Source: Sphagnum compactum (lineage: Eukaryota > Bryophyta > Sphagnopsida > Sphagnales). Taken from it: a stretch of 64,000 nt of DNA. The notes under the pieces were generated by a model, which was not told the DNA's origin, did no database searches, and was given only the letters and a program-made list of their open reading frames with translations. Position numbers and translations under genes: made by a program. This document shows positions 27,061 to 39,803 of the stretch, piece after piece; the stretch's first letter is position 1; each line of letters starts with the position of its first letter. The stretch lies in NCBI GenBank assembly GCA_965153455.1, contig OZ234504.1:5146001-5210000 (forward strand), written 5' to 3'.

Positions 27061-27374
27061 GGACCTCACAGACTGCATTCATAACAAGCCCCTTCCGATG
27101 CCGTCCAATTTACAACGGCCTAGATTGCGCGCTCGGTCCAAGCAACTGTCGCTCATTCATTGAAACGTTCTAAGCTCGCAGCCGTTCACTTCGATCGATT
27201 TCACAGATCTAACGGACATCAATGCACACACGTATCTGACAGGCAGCTGTGCATCGCCTGGGCGGCGGTAGCGAGTCAGCTGTGGCAGGATAGCGGGGTC
27301 AGGTCCAGTGTTGGGCCGGCTGCCAGAAAATGGAAACAAGTAACCGGAGGTTCTCTCACGTGCGACTGACATAT

Positions 27375-27438
27375 AAAGGTTCTCAAGGATATGGAATTGA
27401 CAACCATGGTTCTCAATTCCATATCCTTGAGAACCTTT
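27375..27438. repeat. Perfect 26 bp inverted repeat (hairpin) in promoter region
   Basis: The left arm 27375-27400 (starting AAAGGTTCTCAAGGATATGG) and the right arm 27413-27438 are perfect reverse complements, separated by a 12-base loop (CAACCATGGTTC). The left arm sits against a TATA-like ATATAAAGG. It could form a cruciform or an RNA hairpin. The perfect arms suggest a recent or selected inverted duplication. Confidence 0.95.
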
Positions 27439-27504
27439 ATTAACGGGTCGGGTCGGGTGATTGCGCTGGTTCCCGGCCCGGTGCTATGGGCCGTGCGGAA
27501 GCGT

Positions 27505-27510
27505 TATAAA
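27505..27510 (+). promoter_or_regulatory. Candidate TATA box of serine-rich protein gene
   Basis: TATAAA lies in GCGTTATAAACCGG, in GC-richer DNA, about 190 bases before a good splice donor (27691). A second candidate, ATATAAAGG at 27371-27379, overlaps the hairpin arm. The transcription start is inferred only. Confidence 0.4.
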
Positions 27511-27690
27511 CCGGCAGTGCAGCTTCGTGTTTCCTGGTTTTGGTCTTCTCTCCTGTTTCGCTTCTTGTTTGTCTTCGGCTTTTTTTTTTCCCTTCCTTGC
27601 AGTTGCTTGCTGTCCTTCCCTTTCTCCACACCTATTTTGCTTACTGCCTGCTTGGCACTCTCAGCACTAGCAGCAGCGACAAAGGCGGTT

Positions 27691-28812
27691 GTAAGTACCT
27701 ATCCGGCATCATTATATCGCCTTTCTATACAATATTACCATCACGCATAAAAACAAATATTAGTCAGGTTCTTGACAGAAATTGCTCAAGTATTACTGGA
27801 ATATTACGTATCGTATAGGTATCATTCGGTGCCAAGAATTTTTTTGTTGCCTCTCATGTATGAACCGCGCGCTTCTTTTTGCTCTTTCCTTGTCAGCTTG
27901 TTTGGTCTTCGTCCTCACTGGTCTTTTACTCGCTTGTGCCGGAAGCAGCAGAAGAAGTCGCTTTCTTGCTTGCTGCTGAGAGTTCTTTATTTTTTTGTTT
28001 TGAGAGTTCTCTGTATCTGATGAGGAGAGTTCGTTTTCTTTTTAGACAACCTCCTGAGGTTGTGATTTTGCATCTTTCAGTAGACGTTTTGTGACGAGGG
28101 ACGGTTTCATAGACGCGATCTGGTTGTACTCGGTGTCTCTGATCTTCGAAGCCCCTGAATATCGGTTCCTCCTTTTGCTTTGTTTGTGTGCATTCCATAG
28201 GAAGATTATCGACGCTCTTGATTTTCTTTTCTGTTTGGATATGTAGTGAGAGTGTGGAGCCACGGATACGCTTAGATCATTTGGACGGGATTTCGACCTC
28301 TCGTTGTCAAGTTTTTCTGGAGTTGGTTGATTGTCTGTTTCTCTCTTTACATTCGGAGTCGGATTGAAGCTGTGGTTTCTCTTTCTTTCCGTTGTCTTGA
28401 AGTTCTTCGCTGTATGTGCAATCCTGTCGAAAGTGCTGCATTCCTGCCGTCTGGTCCCTTCCCTGGAAATTCGAACATATTATTCTGCTGGTTCCGGCTG
28501 GCTGTGGCAGACGTGCTAGTCACAATTAAGTTCGCTGGCGCTGAGCGACTTTTCGGATTTCGTATCTGGTATGTCGTCCTGCATTTATTAGCTCCTATTG
28601 ACTTGGATCCTCAAGTGCTGTTGTAACACGATCTGTATTTTCTTGTTTCCGGGATGAAATCGAGAAGGCTGTTGTTATAGCGCAGGTGTTCTTCGGGAAA
28701 CATGATCTGAAAAGTATCCATCAATGTTCATAGGAAAATTTGAGTAATAGCAATACTACTGTGCTGCTGCACGTGAGCTTTTTGTTAACACTGGTCAGTG
28801 TGCTTCTTTCAG
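27691..28812 (+). other. Probable 5' UTR intron of serine-rich protein gene
   Basis: A consensus donor GTAAGTACC starts at 27691 and a pyrimidine-rich acceptor TGCTTCTTTCAG ends at 28812, 17 bases before the ATG of the coding exon. The stretch is T-rich on the plus strand, as in plant introns, and its overlapping frames show no known motif. Other acceptors are possible (for example TTCTTTTTAG ending near 28,044). A leader intron is inferred, not proven. Confidence 0.45.
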
Positions 28813-28829
28813 ATAATAGATTGGCCAAG

Positions 28830-29372
28830 ATGCATGCATCTAATCTTCTCAAGGCAGTCCTGAAGCCTCGTACCCTATCCTCAACCGCAGGCAAGAAACA
28901 GTCCTTGGTGAATACTCCACAGAACGACGGTTCTTGCACGAAGGGCAATCTTATGTCGTCTTCGGATCATTCTTCACTCCCCTCTGCTGCAAGTGTAATA
29001 GCGAGGCAATCGTCGTTGCGGCATTCGTCATCACCTCCTCCAGTAAAGATGACGTGCCTGTGCTCCCCTACTAGTCACCCTGGCTCTTTCCGTTGCCGGC
29101 TACACCGTACAGATAAGCAGTCGCCGGGCGCCGCTTCTTCTTCGTCTTCCGAGGCCTCTACTACCTCTTGTATTACGGCCCCTGCCGCAGACAGCAGCTA
29201 CCAAGCTGCCATGATGAGAGCAGCTAGTACTGGCATGCACAATCCGGCACGGTCCCACCGCCCATCTCCTCTGGCTAAGAGTCCCCCGGGAAGACCTAGC
29301 AGGATGAATCGCATGGTAGCAAACGCCCAGTCGGAGGAGGATAGTAGTGTCGCCCCTGCTATCAACGAGTAA
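28830..29372 (+). CDS. Plant serine-rich protein-related family protein, 180 aa, single exon
   Basis: The key motif is CLCSPTSHPGSFRCRLHR at residues 76-93. It is the signature of the plant 'serine-rich protein-related' family, small proteins rich in Ser upstream of a C-x-C-SPT-x-HPGSFRC-x-LH block. Residues 43-70 are Ser-rich and a run of Ser lies at 103-107. The C-terminal part is low-complexity with Arg/Pro/Ser. No signal peptide or membrane segment is seen. I chose the ATG at 28830 because no upstream ATG is in frame and an acceptor-like TTCTTTCAG lies just before. Biochemical function is unknown for the family; Arabidopsis relatives are similarly small. The gene sits in a GC-richer island and is intact. 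Confidence 0.85.
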   Translation: MHASNLLKAVLKPRTLSSTAGKKQSLVNTPQNDGSCTKGNLMSSSDHSSLPSAASVIARQSSLRHSSSPPPVKMTCLCSPTSHPGSFRCRLHRTDKQSPGAASSSSSEASTTSCITAPAADSSYQAAMMRAASTGMHNPARSHRPSPLAKSPPGRPSRMNRMVANAQSEEDSSVAPAINE

Positions 29373-30168
29373 GCGAGCTCACTTCATCTCACAGCACTAT
29401 CAGCATTCCTGTTGTCTTTAGCATTTTCGTAACTAGGAAGCTTTGTTTGCTTTTACCTTCGTTGTTTTTCTAGCATGCATTTCTGTGCTGCGGGCACTCA
29501 CTCAAGGCGTCTATCCCCTGTATTTTGTATTTTGCAGTTCATGTGTACAAATCTCTTCCACGTTTGCCAACAATGGACGCTGTTTTATGCGGCCTTCAGC
29601 GTCGATGGCCGACAATCCGAGAGAGATATATTCGGAGTACTGCCAGAGCACATCGAAGAAGGCTATGGATGTCTTCGACCGCAACATGACGAGGATGTAC
29701 TTGTGACCTGGGGCTGTTGCATAGACGTGTAAATACTTTTTATCTTCAACCCGGTTTTTCATCGACAGGAAATCGTGCAATATCTCTTCCTTCGTTCGAG
29801 GGAGCTATAGCAATTGACGACATACGAGTATGTGCATCGCTGCACGAACGCAGTTTTGGTAGATTTGAACGCCAACTGAGTGACATGTCTCTTGTCGCTA
29901 CCAAAGAAACAATTTTATAGCCACCGACGTGGCAAGAAAAATATTGGGTGGAAAATATATTAGAGCTTGGGAGGGGGAGGAGGGTGCAAGGGAGCTGTCA
30001 AGATCGCTGAGACTTTCAATGACGTGGGAATCAAACAGAGAATCCGATATCTATCAGGCCTGCTGGAAAGGTTGGATTTGTATGCCCGTCCTCCCTTTTC
30101 CTTGCTGTCTAGGTTAGAAGCACCCCTTCATCATCTCCTTCCGTAAACATCCATAGTCTATTGCTTAA
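29373..30168. other. Downstream region / 3' UTR of serine-rich gene
   Basis: Composition stays GC-richer until about 30.1 kb. Overlapping frames at 29443-29732 have no recognisable motif and are most likely 3' UTR, though an extra small exon cannot be excluded. Confidence 0.4.
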
Positions 30169-30292
30169 GGGTCTCTTTTCACTAGGCTGCTGTGATCACG
30201 ACAGCCTACTGGAAAGCCACGAATATAGGGCCTTGTTTTTTCTATGCCGCAGGAAGAGTCGGTTTCCACAGCAGCATAATGGAAAGATGTCC
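30169..30292. mobile_element. PIF/Harbinger (Tourist-like) MITE, 124 bp
   Basis: Bounded by TAA at 30166-30168 and 30293-30295, the 3 bp duplication typical of PIF/Harbinger. The left end is GGGTCTCTTTTCACTAGGCT; the right end, reverse complemented, is GGACATCTTTCCATTATGCT. An internal palindrome TAGGCTGCTGTGATCACGAC leads to AGCCTACTGGAAAG. The same ends recur at 39804-40165. It lies just past the serine-rich gene. Confidence 0.85.
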
Positions 30293-31345
30293 TAACTGGG
30301 TGTGTGCTTTCTTGCAGATTATGTTTTGGAGAGCTTGATAACTTCTTTCCCAATGAGCGAGCAAATCTGTGTTGTAAACTCTGCAACACTATTTTGTTGT
30401 CCTTGATTACTTTGTGCTTGGATCATGGAAAGCTTTTTCATTATTTGACATGTTGAAATCTCCCAAACACAATGCTCTTGGTATCATTGGAAAGCTCTCA
30501 ATGAGTAAGGGTGCATCCGCATGGTTTGGCTGTGTTTAGACCTACAGTGGAAAGTATTCAATATCAAACAATTTTGTCAAAAAAATGCAACAAAATTAAA
30601 ACTAAATATTTTAGGGAATTGGGGCAAGCCCTTGACGAGTGGGATGTTTGGGAGGTGATTTTGTAAATCTTAGATCTAAGGTACAGGGGTTTATGGAATC
30701 TTGATTTTCGTCACTGGAAATTAATTTAAGTAAATTTAAGTAAATTTTCCACAATTTTTTCAGAATAAAATTGTGCAAATATGCTGAAGTTATATACGGT
30801 GTCATTGATTGGCACCCAATTTTACTTCTTCACCTACATTCAATTGGGGATCAAACAGAGATTAGAGAGAGGGTGAAACGCAGGCCTAAATACAGCATGA
30901 CAAAATTGTTGGAAATACAAACACTGCTTCCTGCCCATGCTCTGCACAAAATTGCTGCAATATTTAACAATGCAAAAAGTCTAGAATAAGGTCTAGAGCT
31001 ATTTTTCCAAAAGTTTTGAAGCAAACTACCACTCATTTGCTTCCTTTGTTTTTTTATTGCTCCTTTTCTTTTCAAACTCAAAAAAATATTTGTAGCCCTC
31101 CAATTTGCACATCCAATGATTCAAAATTCGCTCCATTAGTTAAGGAATGAGAAAAATATGAAAAAATGTTATGTATAGTTACATGTTCAGTGATGCGTAA
31201 TTCTATATACTTATTCCCAAGTGCTTTGTGCCAAATTGTCAAATTCACATTACTATTTAGTTATTTTTGCCAAATTGACTTTTTGACCCTGTTTGTATCT
31301 AGACAAGGGTCATATTGTTAATATATTATTATGCAAAGGGTGTTG
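30293..31345. other. Intergenic DNA, no gene recognised
   Basis: AT-rich with short frames only. Scattered CATGGAAAGC and TTGGAAAGCT words resemble bits of the MITE arms but do not form a bounded element. Confidence 0.5.
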
Positions 31346-31642
31346 AATAGGCTTGTGTGTAGGTGTGTAGGAAAAATGTTATGGGCAATGAAATTTCTAA
31401 ATTTGATTGTTTGAATTTGTTTTCTTAACTATCTTGAATGAACTAACTTACCATTTAAATGTGTAAAAAGGTTTAATAAGCTCGTGATGATTTTAAAACG
31501 CCTATGGAAATGGTAGAAAGAGTCCATTATTTTCAATGTGTAGTGGAATAGGCTTGTGTCTAGGCCTGAAGATTCAAGTTAATGGAATTGCTCGATTTGG
31601 TGGTTTGAATTGTTTTTTTAAGCTATTTTGAGTGAACTAACA
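31346..31642. repeat. Diverged tandem duplication, period about 201 bp
   Basis: AATAGGCTTGTGT occurs at 31346 and 31547. Both copies continue to GTTTGAATT and GAATGAACTAAC / GAGTGAACTAAC, about 96-101 bases later. Only the first ~100 bases of each unit align well. Confidence 0.7.
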
Positions 31643-34600
31643 CTTCATGCATCTTCACATGGTTGTAACACATTACCTATGCACTTTGTCTTGTTTGCCA
31701 ACTTCACTTTGACAAATTGTGAAGCCCAATTCTCTAGTTTAGGTTGCCAAGTTGCCAATTCCACATTGTTATTTTGACCTTTAGTTATTTAGCCAAATTG
31801 CCAAATTCATTTCATCTTGTGGTTGACCCAAATGAGTTTCAACCTATCCACAAATTTAAAAAAAATTGGGCTATCCAAAGCTTGAATGTTTTTTTTTCAA
31901 TCTACTCAAATTTTTGCCCTTGAAAACCTAACTACCCCTACATTTTTTTCCCCACAAGCTACCTAGGGTTCCATATTGCTAGAAAACATGAAAAGATTGT
32001 GATAATGGAGAAATAACTAACCTAGTTGAGGAGGAGGTTTTGTGAAATTTCCAAAGCTTTTAGGTGGTGGTGAAAGCATGTCAATTGCTTTTATTTGAGG
32101 TCCCAATCAAGGTTTTCAAACTTGGTTGTGCAGTGCATTTAATTTTATCCCATTGGAGATTCATGTCTTTTGCCTCACCTAATCACCCCCATCTCCTACC
32201 TACCTACCTATCACACTCTTACGATTGTTGGGTGTAGTCACACTAACATGTACACAAGTAGTTGTAACCAGTGCTTAGTTTTGTGTATTGAACATTTTAG
32301 AAAAAAATAAAAAAATTCAAATGAAATTGTTTTCACATAATGTTATTTTCAATGTATTAGTATATATATTTCAAAAGTTTGAAATTGATATAATGAATGA
32401 AAAATATCAAAAACATTTTGAAAACATTGTAACTGATGTTTTTGAATAGTAAAAGGACTTGTAAATGGATTTGAATTTTTGTAACATTGACGTATTTTTA
32501 GCAAACTTCTGATGTAAACCATAACATAATAGTGTGATGAAAATTTTCAAGTTTTTTCAAGATTTTTTAAAAGACTTTTGTTCAAAAGATTTTAAGAATA
32601 TCTTAAAATAAACACCTAGTCACCCAAGGGGGCGGATTGAGCTCATGATATCATGTTTGCACCCTATCATGAAAGGAAGGAAGGAGGGAAATGAACAAGT
32701 AGGCGAAACAAGATGAGGACAGAGAAAACAGAGAATTTGGCAATGATCTTCTTGCCATTGCACATCAATTCCAACTTTTGTTTTCATCATGGTACTAGAC
32801 CAAGACATTTTTTCCTTTCACAAACCTTTTTTTTTTTACAATTTTTTTTCTCATTTCTTGTTGTTGCTTTTCCAAGAACTCCCAATCCACCTCCACTTTT
32901 TTTTTATGAAATTGTAAACTAAAACACCAAGATAACACCCAATTGATTTGATTTGATTTGATGGTTTTAAAGTAAGAAGCCAAAAGAGTGTTGAAATTAG
33001 GGCCTGCAACAACTTGATACAATTTTGTCCAAGAGGTTGGTACAACAAATTATTGTAACAACTAGGTGGATGAATGCAATTTGACCTAATTGTGAACTTC
33101 TTATTACTCCATGGACATGAATATGATCCTTGTCAAGATGATTAGCAAGAAGACGGGTGATCATCCTTTGACTCACTCATAAATTTGCTAGCAGCAATTG
33201 GCTTCTTCTCCAACAAAACAAGTAATAGAGTTTTACAAAGAAGTATTTTAAACACAACTATAACAATGTTCAAACCTAATGCTAAAGTGGGTGATGCACG
33301 CCTTACCATTTGTAGCTTCCACAAACCACATGGAGTTCTTCTTTTCTTGCTCCCATTACTACTATGTTGCAGGGTTTAGTCACTCAAATTCAAGGCTTGG
33401 TTTTTTTCTAGTGCTTTAATGAGAGACTGGCCCATTAATGGAAAGAATACCTTACTTTGTGATTTCATTTCATGAATACAGTTTTGTGATTCGAAGTGAC
33501 ATTAATTAGTTCATCGTTGACCTAAATCGATGAGGAAGGAATGTTGCCAATCTTTGTACACCCGTCTAATTCTTCACTTTTGAAATCACAATGATTTTGA
33601 CATGTTTTGTTTGAATCCTTTCGATAGGTTGTTCCGAAGCTCACCCCTTATTTTCTTAGTGTTGTGGATTGCCTTGAGGCAATGTCTTTTGCCCCCCATG
33701 CCACCTTGGAGTTGAAAGAAGTGAATTACAATACATTTTGGATTGAGAATCTCCTAACATTCCATCCACTTTTGATGGTGATGTTTTCTTTGAATTCCCT
33801 TGTGTTGATCATCCAAATGGCCATCCTCGCTAAATGCAAAAAATGGACAGAAAGTATGATAACCATTTTTGGTGCAAGGTCAAGATGACAAACATAAAAA
33901 ATGAATTCAATATAGGGATGTTAATTGAAACATAATTAAAATAGAATATCGATCCCCAAATTCAAACAATTTCAAAACTTATTTTGAACCATCATATTAT
34001 TAGTCATCTATGGATTCGATGAATGTACTTGCATTTTTTATGAACTAAAAGAATGAATATAAAATCTTCAATGTTGATGATCTCATGAAGACCTTTAATT
34101 TCCTTCTTACTTGCTACGTACAAATCCACCGAATAGATCAAGTTCTTCCTCTCAATGGACACTTTTCCAAATTCATTACCATTTCTATATGTAATACACC
34201 ACTACTTGATAAACATCATGAAATTGTTTTGTGTGTTCTTTTATTTGAACCTTACAATTGCCCATCGTGTGATTTATTTTTTAAAATCTTACATAATACA
34301 AGTGCAACATATCTAACAATGGTCCAAATGTTTCAACATATCTTCAATCTAAACCTTCTAGGTTTCCAATGGTCCCCTTTACTTATCAATGCATTTTAAA
34401 TTTTCTTTCATTATCACTTGTTGCTCACTTGAGTTTTATTTCGATTTCAATGGGTTTTCCCATTCAATATCATTGTTGTCAAGTACAATTCACTATAGAG
34501 CAAAACTTGAAACCAAGTGTTTCATATTCAATATATGAATTTTTTAAATTTTTAGTTTGTGTTCTGTTCTAAAGATAGAATTGTTAAATATTTTATATTT

Positions 34601-37600
34601 GTAGGCTTTCACAGAGTGTAAAAATTCAAAGGATCTATTTTAATATCTTTTTGCACCCGATTCTTCTTCTTATTATTTAAACCTTATTCAATTTTTTTAA
34701 AATAATTAAACTCTTCCTCAATTTTGGATGCCTAACTAGCTTAAAAATTGTTTAAAAAAAAAATTGTAATCATTTTTTAATTGGCTCAAAATGTTGATAT
34801 CATCATTGCTTCTAGGCTCTTTTGGTTTTTTTCGTTTCCCTACACTTTCATCTTATCCCACACACATAACATTCATTGATTTCATGCGTTGCCTATATTA
34901 TTATAGTTGAAATCAAACACAAAATTTGGGTTATCACTTCTATCAATAATTCAAGAATGTGATGCCCAAAAGTCAAACCAATATCCTCGTACTTCACAAA
35001 ACCAATGGATTGTCCACTAGTTATTTCTCCAGCTATGTTGTACTCACTTGATAGTGAAGATATTACTATTTCTACTTAGAAATGCATTACAGTTCAACAA
35101 ACATTTTCATGACATAATAATTATCTCCATGAGCATCAAAGCTTTGAAGTTCTTTGTCTACACAAAGTTGTTCATTGTTACCCATATTTATTCCAAACTC
35201 TTCTTTTGTCAAGTTTTCTAGTTCTTCTGAATTTCAAAAATGTCATGAGATTTTGTTTCGAATATACTAAGCTGAATTGATTGCCATTGGTGGCTTGTTC
35301 ATTTCATTGGAACCAATTGCGAAATTTGGTGTAGTTGTCGACGTGGTGTCCTCCAAATTCATCATCTCCTTTTGAATTTGTCATTACATTTTCCGAGCAT
35401 GGTGGGGACCTCTACTTTTCCACCTTGTTTGTAGTAATACTATTGGCCAACACTAGTTGATCCATCTCTCTACCATAAGCAAATTGTATTTTCATATGCA
35501 TCATCTTTATGTTGGAAACATTCTTTAGCCATTTTTTTTGCAAGTTTGATTTGATTATTTTGTAGTCAGCCTAAAATCCAAGTAGGTAATCACACTATCA
35601 ATGAAGTCGTGTTCTATAATTTCAATTGGTCAAGTGTGTTGGCCAGGATTGTCCCAAGGAGGTTGTCGCAAATTATTCAAAAACTCAGGGAAAAACATTT
35701 TTATCATTGTCCAATATATCTTGTAATCTTGCAAGTGGTTAAAAGATGCCATGTACCCAACCTTTTTTTGGAACTCTGCATCTATAGTCTCGAGTTCTTT
35801 TGTTTCTACATATGGGTATAAGTCCAAGTCTCGTGGTGTTTACCAATAGTGTTTTGGATATAGATATAATGACATGGTGCAAATGAACAATTCAACTCAT
35901 AACAAGGTTACTTTTATTGCTATTTAGATGCTCACTGAAAGAGACTAAACTCTATTCGTTCAATCATATAGAGTTATAAACATTTCCCAAAGGAGATAAT
36001 TTTATAAGGTCATTATTCAATTTTTATATTCAATGGCTTCTTGAAAGATATTTAATTCTATTTGCTTCATTTGCATGGGATTGGTGATATTAGAATGTTT
36101 ACAAATGGTAAAACAACTAGAAATTTCTCAAAAACCAATAAATATGTTTCCAAATCATTGTCATGCATTCTATGGGTAATTAAATAATTGTGAACGTTTG
36201 ATTGGCCCTTAGGTCTGAAGTTGGTTCATGCCATTTTTGGTTGGGATTCTTGTTTACATGCCATGTGTCTAGATATGGCCTATAGCTAATAGGATTTCTA
36301 TATTTCATTGTACTTTTACCTCAACCTTGATATCAAGTGTGAAACCCTCAATACATTTTCCAAACTTCATTTGCGTTTAGGATATAAAAGAGGTCTTTAA
36401 TTATGTAGTGAGAACAGTTAAACAATTATGTGAACAATCTAAACAAGTAAGTATTTTAATTGATGTGTAATCTAAAGCTTGGAATTGGAGATTACACATA
36501 TTGGAATTTTTGCAATTTTGACCTTTGGAATGCCATGTGGCATGGTTGATGACATGGTAGAATAACTCCAAATAGTAGAATAATTACATGTGTTTGAATA
36601 ACCACAAAATCATGTATTTCATTGTTTGTTTACGATAATCATTTACTGTTATAATTATATATTTTTAGTGATTGTTTATTTCAAGAATCACAATAGATTT
36701 GTTCAACAGGCAACTTCAATATTCAAATTCAACCTTAATTTTATTTCATCTTTTCATAACTAAATATTTCCTTTTGAGATCACATACTATGAACAAATAT
36801 TCATGTTAACATGTTTATTGAACCATAATGCATGCAAACAATGTGATTTTGGGTCTTCTTTCATTTGTCGACATGCTGTTGTTTTCAACTATCATACATG
36901 TTCACCTACTTAAAGTTGCATATAGTTGTCTTCAAGGTTTCATGAATTTTGTTGATAGTAAGTTGCCAAGGGTTATTAAATCCTCTGTCAACAAACTTAT
37001 TTAGTAAGCTTGTGCAAAAATGTTATGGAATCAACGTTTTCAAACTCATGAGTTTTTTGAAAAAATTCATGGCATGTGTAAACATTGCCCAATTGTAGTC
37101 TTCCATATCCTCCTTGGAAATGTTTACAATTTGTTTGAATAATGCAAGGCTTCTTTTGTCTATCTTGGCATTCGCCCATCACCATGTTGCCCATTCATTT
37201 TTTTTGTCAATTGCCCTTTCCATTTTGTTCCCCATGTTTTGATTTCTAGCAAATGCCAAAGGGGAATTCACCGGGTTTCATTTCTTAGATATTCCCAAGG
37301 TTTTTTTTTCATCTCACATATTCTATTTCATATACTTGAAATTAACATATATTCAATCATATATTCGAAGCTGTTTGGTGTGACAATTGGTGTCAATTTT
37401 CTTCTTGTTATTGTAGAACAAAGGTTTAACGATTATAAACACATGGTAGTGGTAGAAAGGATGCAATTAAGTAGTAGGAGTGGAGAGAATGCAAATTGAG
37501 ATATAGATTATGCAAATTAATAATAGGGGGGGGGGGGGAAATGCAATTTGATTGTATAAGTAGCAAGAATGGCCCTAAATGCAAGAAGTTGAAAGAGTGA

Positions 37601-39087
37601 ATGAAAAAAAAAACAACTTTAAATGGTAGAAACAATGTAAAGTGTTATGGGCTACCTCATATTATCTGGATTCTTAATGGGCACATACCTTTTGGACATG
37701 AACATGTAATGTTGGATTTGCACATACCTCTTGGTGGGTCAATAGGTTTATATGTCATTGAATTGGATTAAATTTAACATTTTATATGGTTTAGATGTTT
37801 CAAAGCTTAATATACTTCATATTAAATAAATATGAAATATGACTTGAACTATGACTTGAGCATTTCACGTGTCGATTTTTTCAAAATAAACCAACATAAA
37901 TTTTTCCACCTTGTTTTTTTGTTCAGTTTTTTGTTCAGTTGTCAACATTCATAAAAAAGTTCATCCATTTTCATTTGTCATCCAAATTTTCATCCATGAA
38001 TATCTTTCATCTATGAACATATGACAAAATTTTCCTCCATGTTACCAAATATTCTATCCCATGTGTCAAATAATATTTTTCAAATATTCTGTCAATGTTA
38101 GTAAAATATTCCAAAAAAGATTTGTTCATGTTCACTTGCTCGCACTCACGAAATAACATCCTTAGCTATGTTATGGAGTGAAAAAATCATTGTTCTTTTT
38201 TAGCCTAGTCCTCCCCACATTTGGTACTCTCATGATTGTATTGTGAACTTCTCATATTTTCCAATGTTGTTTTCCCTATCAAGTGACAATGCGATGCATT
38301 TATTTGCAATCCCAACCAAAAAATGATTTAGTATCACACATTATAATATTAGAAATATAGCTACCCTATTTTTCTTCTTTAGAAAGAATGTTTACACTTC
38401 CAAATTCGCCCCTCCTTTCAAGTCTAAACAATGATATGGCACATTTTAGTACTTCTAAATTCCACTCTTGGGGAGTTGTGTGATAAATAGTCAATGATAT
38501 GTACAACATTGTTTGGAGTCTCCATTGTTGTCGCTAGTCTCTTCTTCGGATGTACTGAGCAGAGTCAAAATTAACTTCACAAGCTTTTCCTGTTCCACAC
38601 ATCTCATTTGTCAAATGCTACTGACAATATAGGCCATCATGCAATGGTAACATGGCTATACAATCATGGCTGAAGCTCCAGATCCCTGTAAGTATCAAAA
38701 ATTCTCCATACTAACAGTAGAGCAGAATAGATGAGAACATCTTATACTGGGGATATTAAGATTTCCAATCAAACAACAAGATCATAACTGCAAACATGGC
38801 TACACTCTAACAAGAACCCACCTCACAGAAGTGCTGTGTATCGATGAGATTGCAGATAAGAACTCAACAATTATACTTGAAATAACCATTGTGTCAGCTC
38901 TGGCCAAACCGATATAAATATGACAAGAATGAGAGCTGTCCTAACTTTGTGCATATCACCCACAAGGTATCAGGTGACAAGTATCTGCATCCTTCCTCAT
39001 GTCTGGATCAACAGGAAGATTCAGTCATAATCTCTGCTAGCACTCACAAAATTACCTAAACAACTTTTCACTTTGCAACAGAATTAC
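31643..39087. other. Long AT-rich intergenic region, no gene recognised
   Basis: No frame carries a motif I know. The stretch includes (GATTT)n near 32,945-32,961 and a 13-base poly-G at 37526-37538. From about 38,560 the composition becomes more balanced, leading into the decayed coding region at 39.1 kb. Confidence 0.5.
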
Positions 39088-39695
39088 CTTTTCTATCTCT
39101 TTAACTGCAAGACCAGCCTCAGCATCTTGCATGATTGTCAAGGAATCTTTAGGAACTGACCCACCTGCCCTGCAATTTGGCACACCAGCATTTGTCTCCC
39201 CTAATGGCAAATGCAAAAGCTTCCAGGACAATAATCTTTAAAAGTCCCTAAATCTTGTCTTTGAACTAGATCAATACAATTGGACCACAAATAACGAAAC
39301 AGTTTGCTGTGCAAAATTGCTTTGCTTCTCGAAAGATTTCACACACCTTTCCTGCATGCTTACTCCCTCTCTCATATCCTGTATATGGAAACAACTCAGA
39401 TAGCAAACTAAGAATTCCTTCCACCTTTGCAGCAGGGTTTGGAGTCTTCTTCAAACAACTGAGTGTATTTTCATCAATCTGTTTGCAGTTTGGCCGTACA
39501 AATTCAATCACCAATTGGCCAAAATAACCCTCTTTAAGCTGGTCACTTCAAGAATGGCTTGGGAACAACTTCCACTGCATCTCTGACCATTCATCACTGC
39601 TGCAAGCAAAAAACAGAAGATCATTGTCCATCAGCCAAGGAATGTAACCTGCCCCTCCAACTAAAACTCTGACTGTCCTGCATTGATGGAAGAGC
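39088..39695 (-). pseudogene. Decayed coding region, family not recognised
   Basis: One minus-strand frame stays open from about 39,695 to 39,266 apart from a single TGA near 39,555. It reads, in pieces, VRVLVGGAGYIPWLMDNDLL, SSDEWSEMQWKLFP, LKEGYFGQLVIEFVRPNC and AAKVEGILSLLSELFPYTGY. A possible later exon reads SLTIMQDAEAGLAVKEIEK and ends at a GTAATT donor (39087). Amino-acid composition and exon-like limits suggest a real helical-repeat type protein, now broken. I do not recognise the family. It could be a live gene if the TGA is a sequencing error or is spliced out. Confidence 0.5.
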
Positions 39696-39803
39696 ATGGA
39701 AGGTTCAATCTATACACATGAACTGATCCTTCAGTCACCAGCAGACTCTCTAATAGTGCCTTTGGGGCTTGCCCCAAAGACTTGGACCTTTTAGGAAGAA
39801 TAA

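Noticed and set aside
27926-28626. Several 70-99 codon frames on both strands between the promoter and the serine-rich coding exon
   Set aside because: They overlap each other, lack motifs, and lie between a consensus donor (27691) and acceptor (28812); likely intron or leader.
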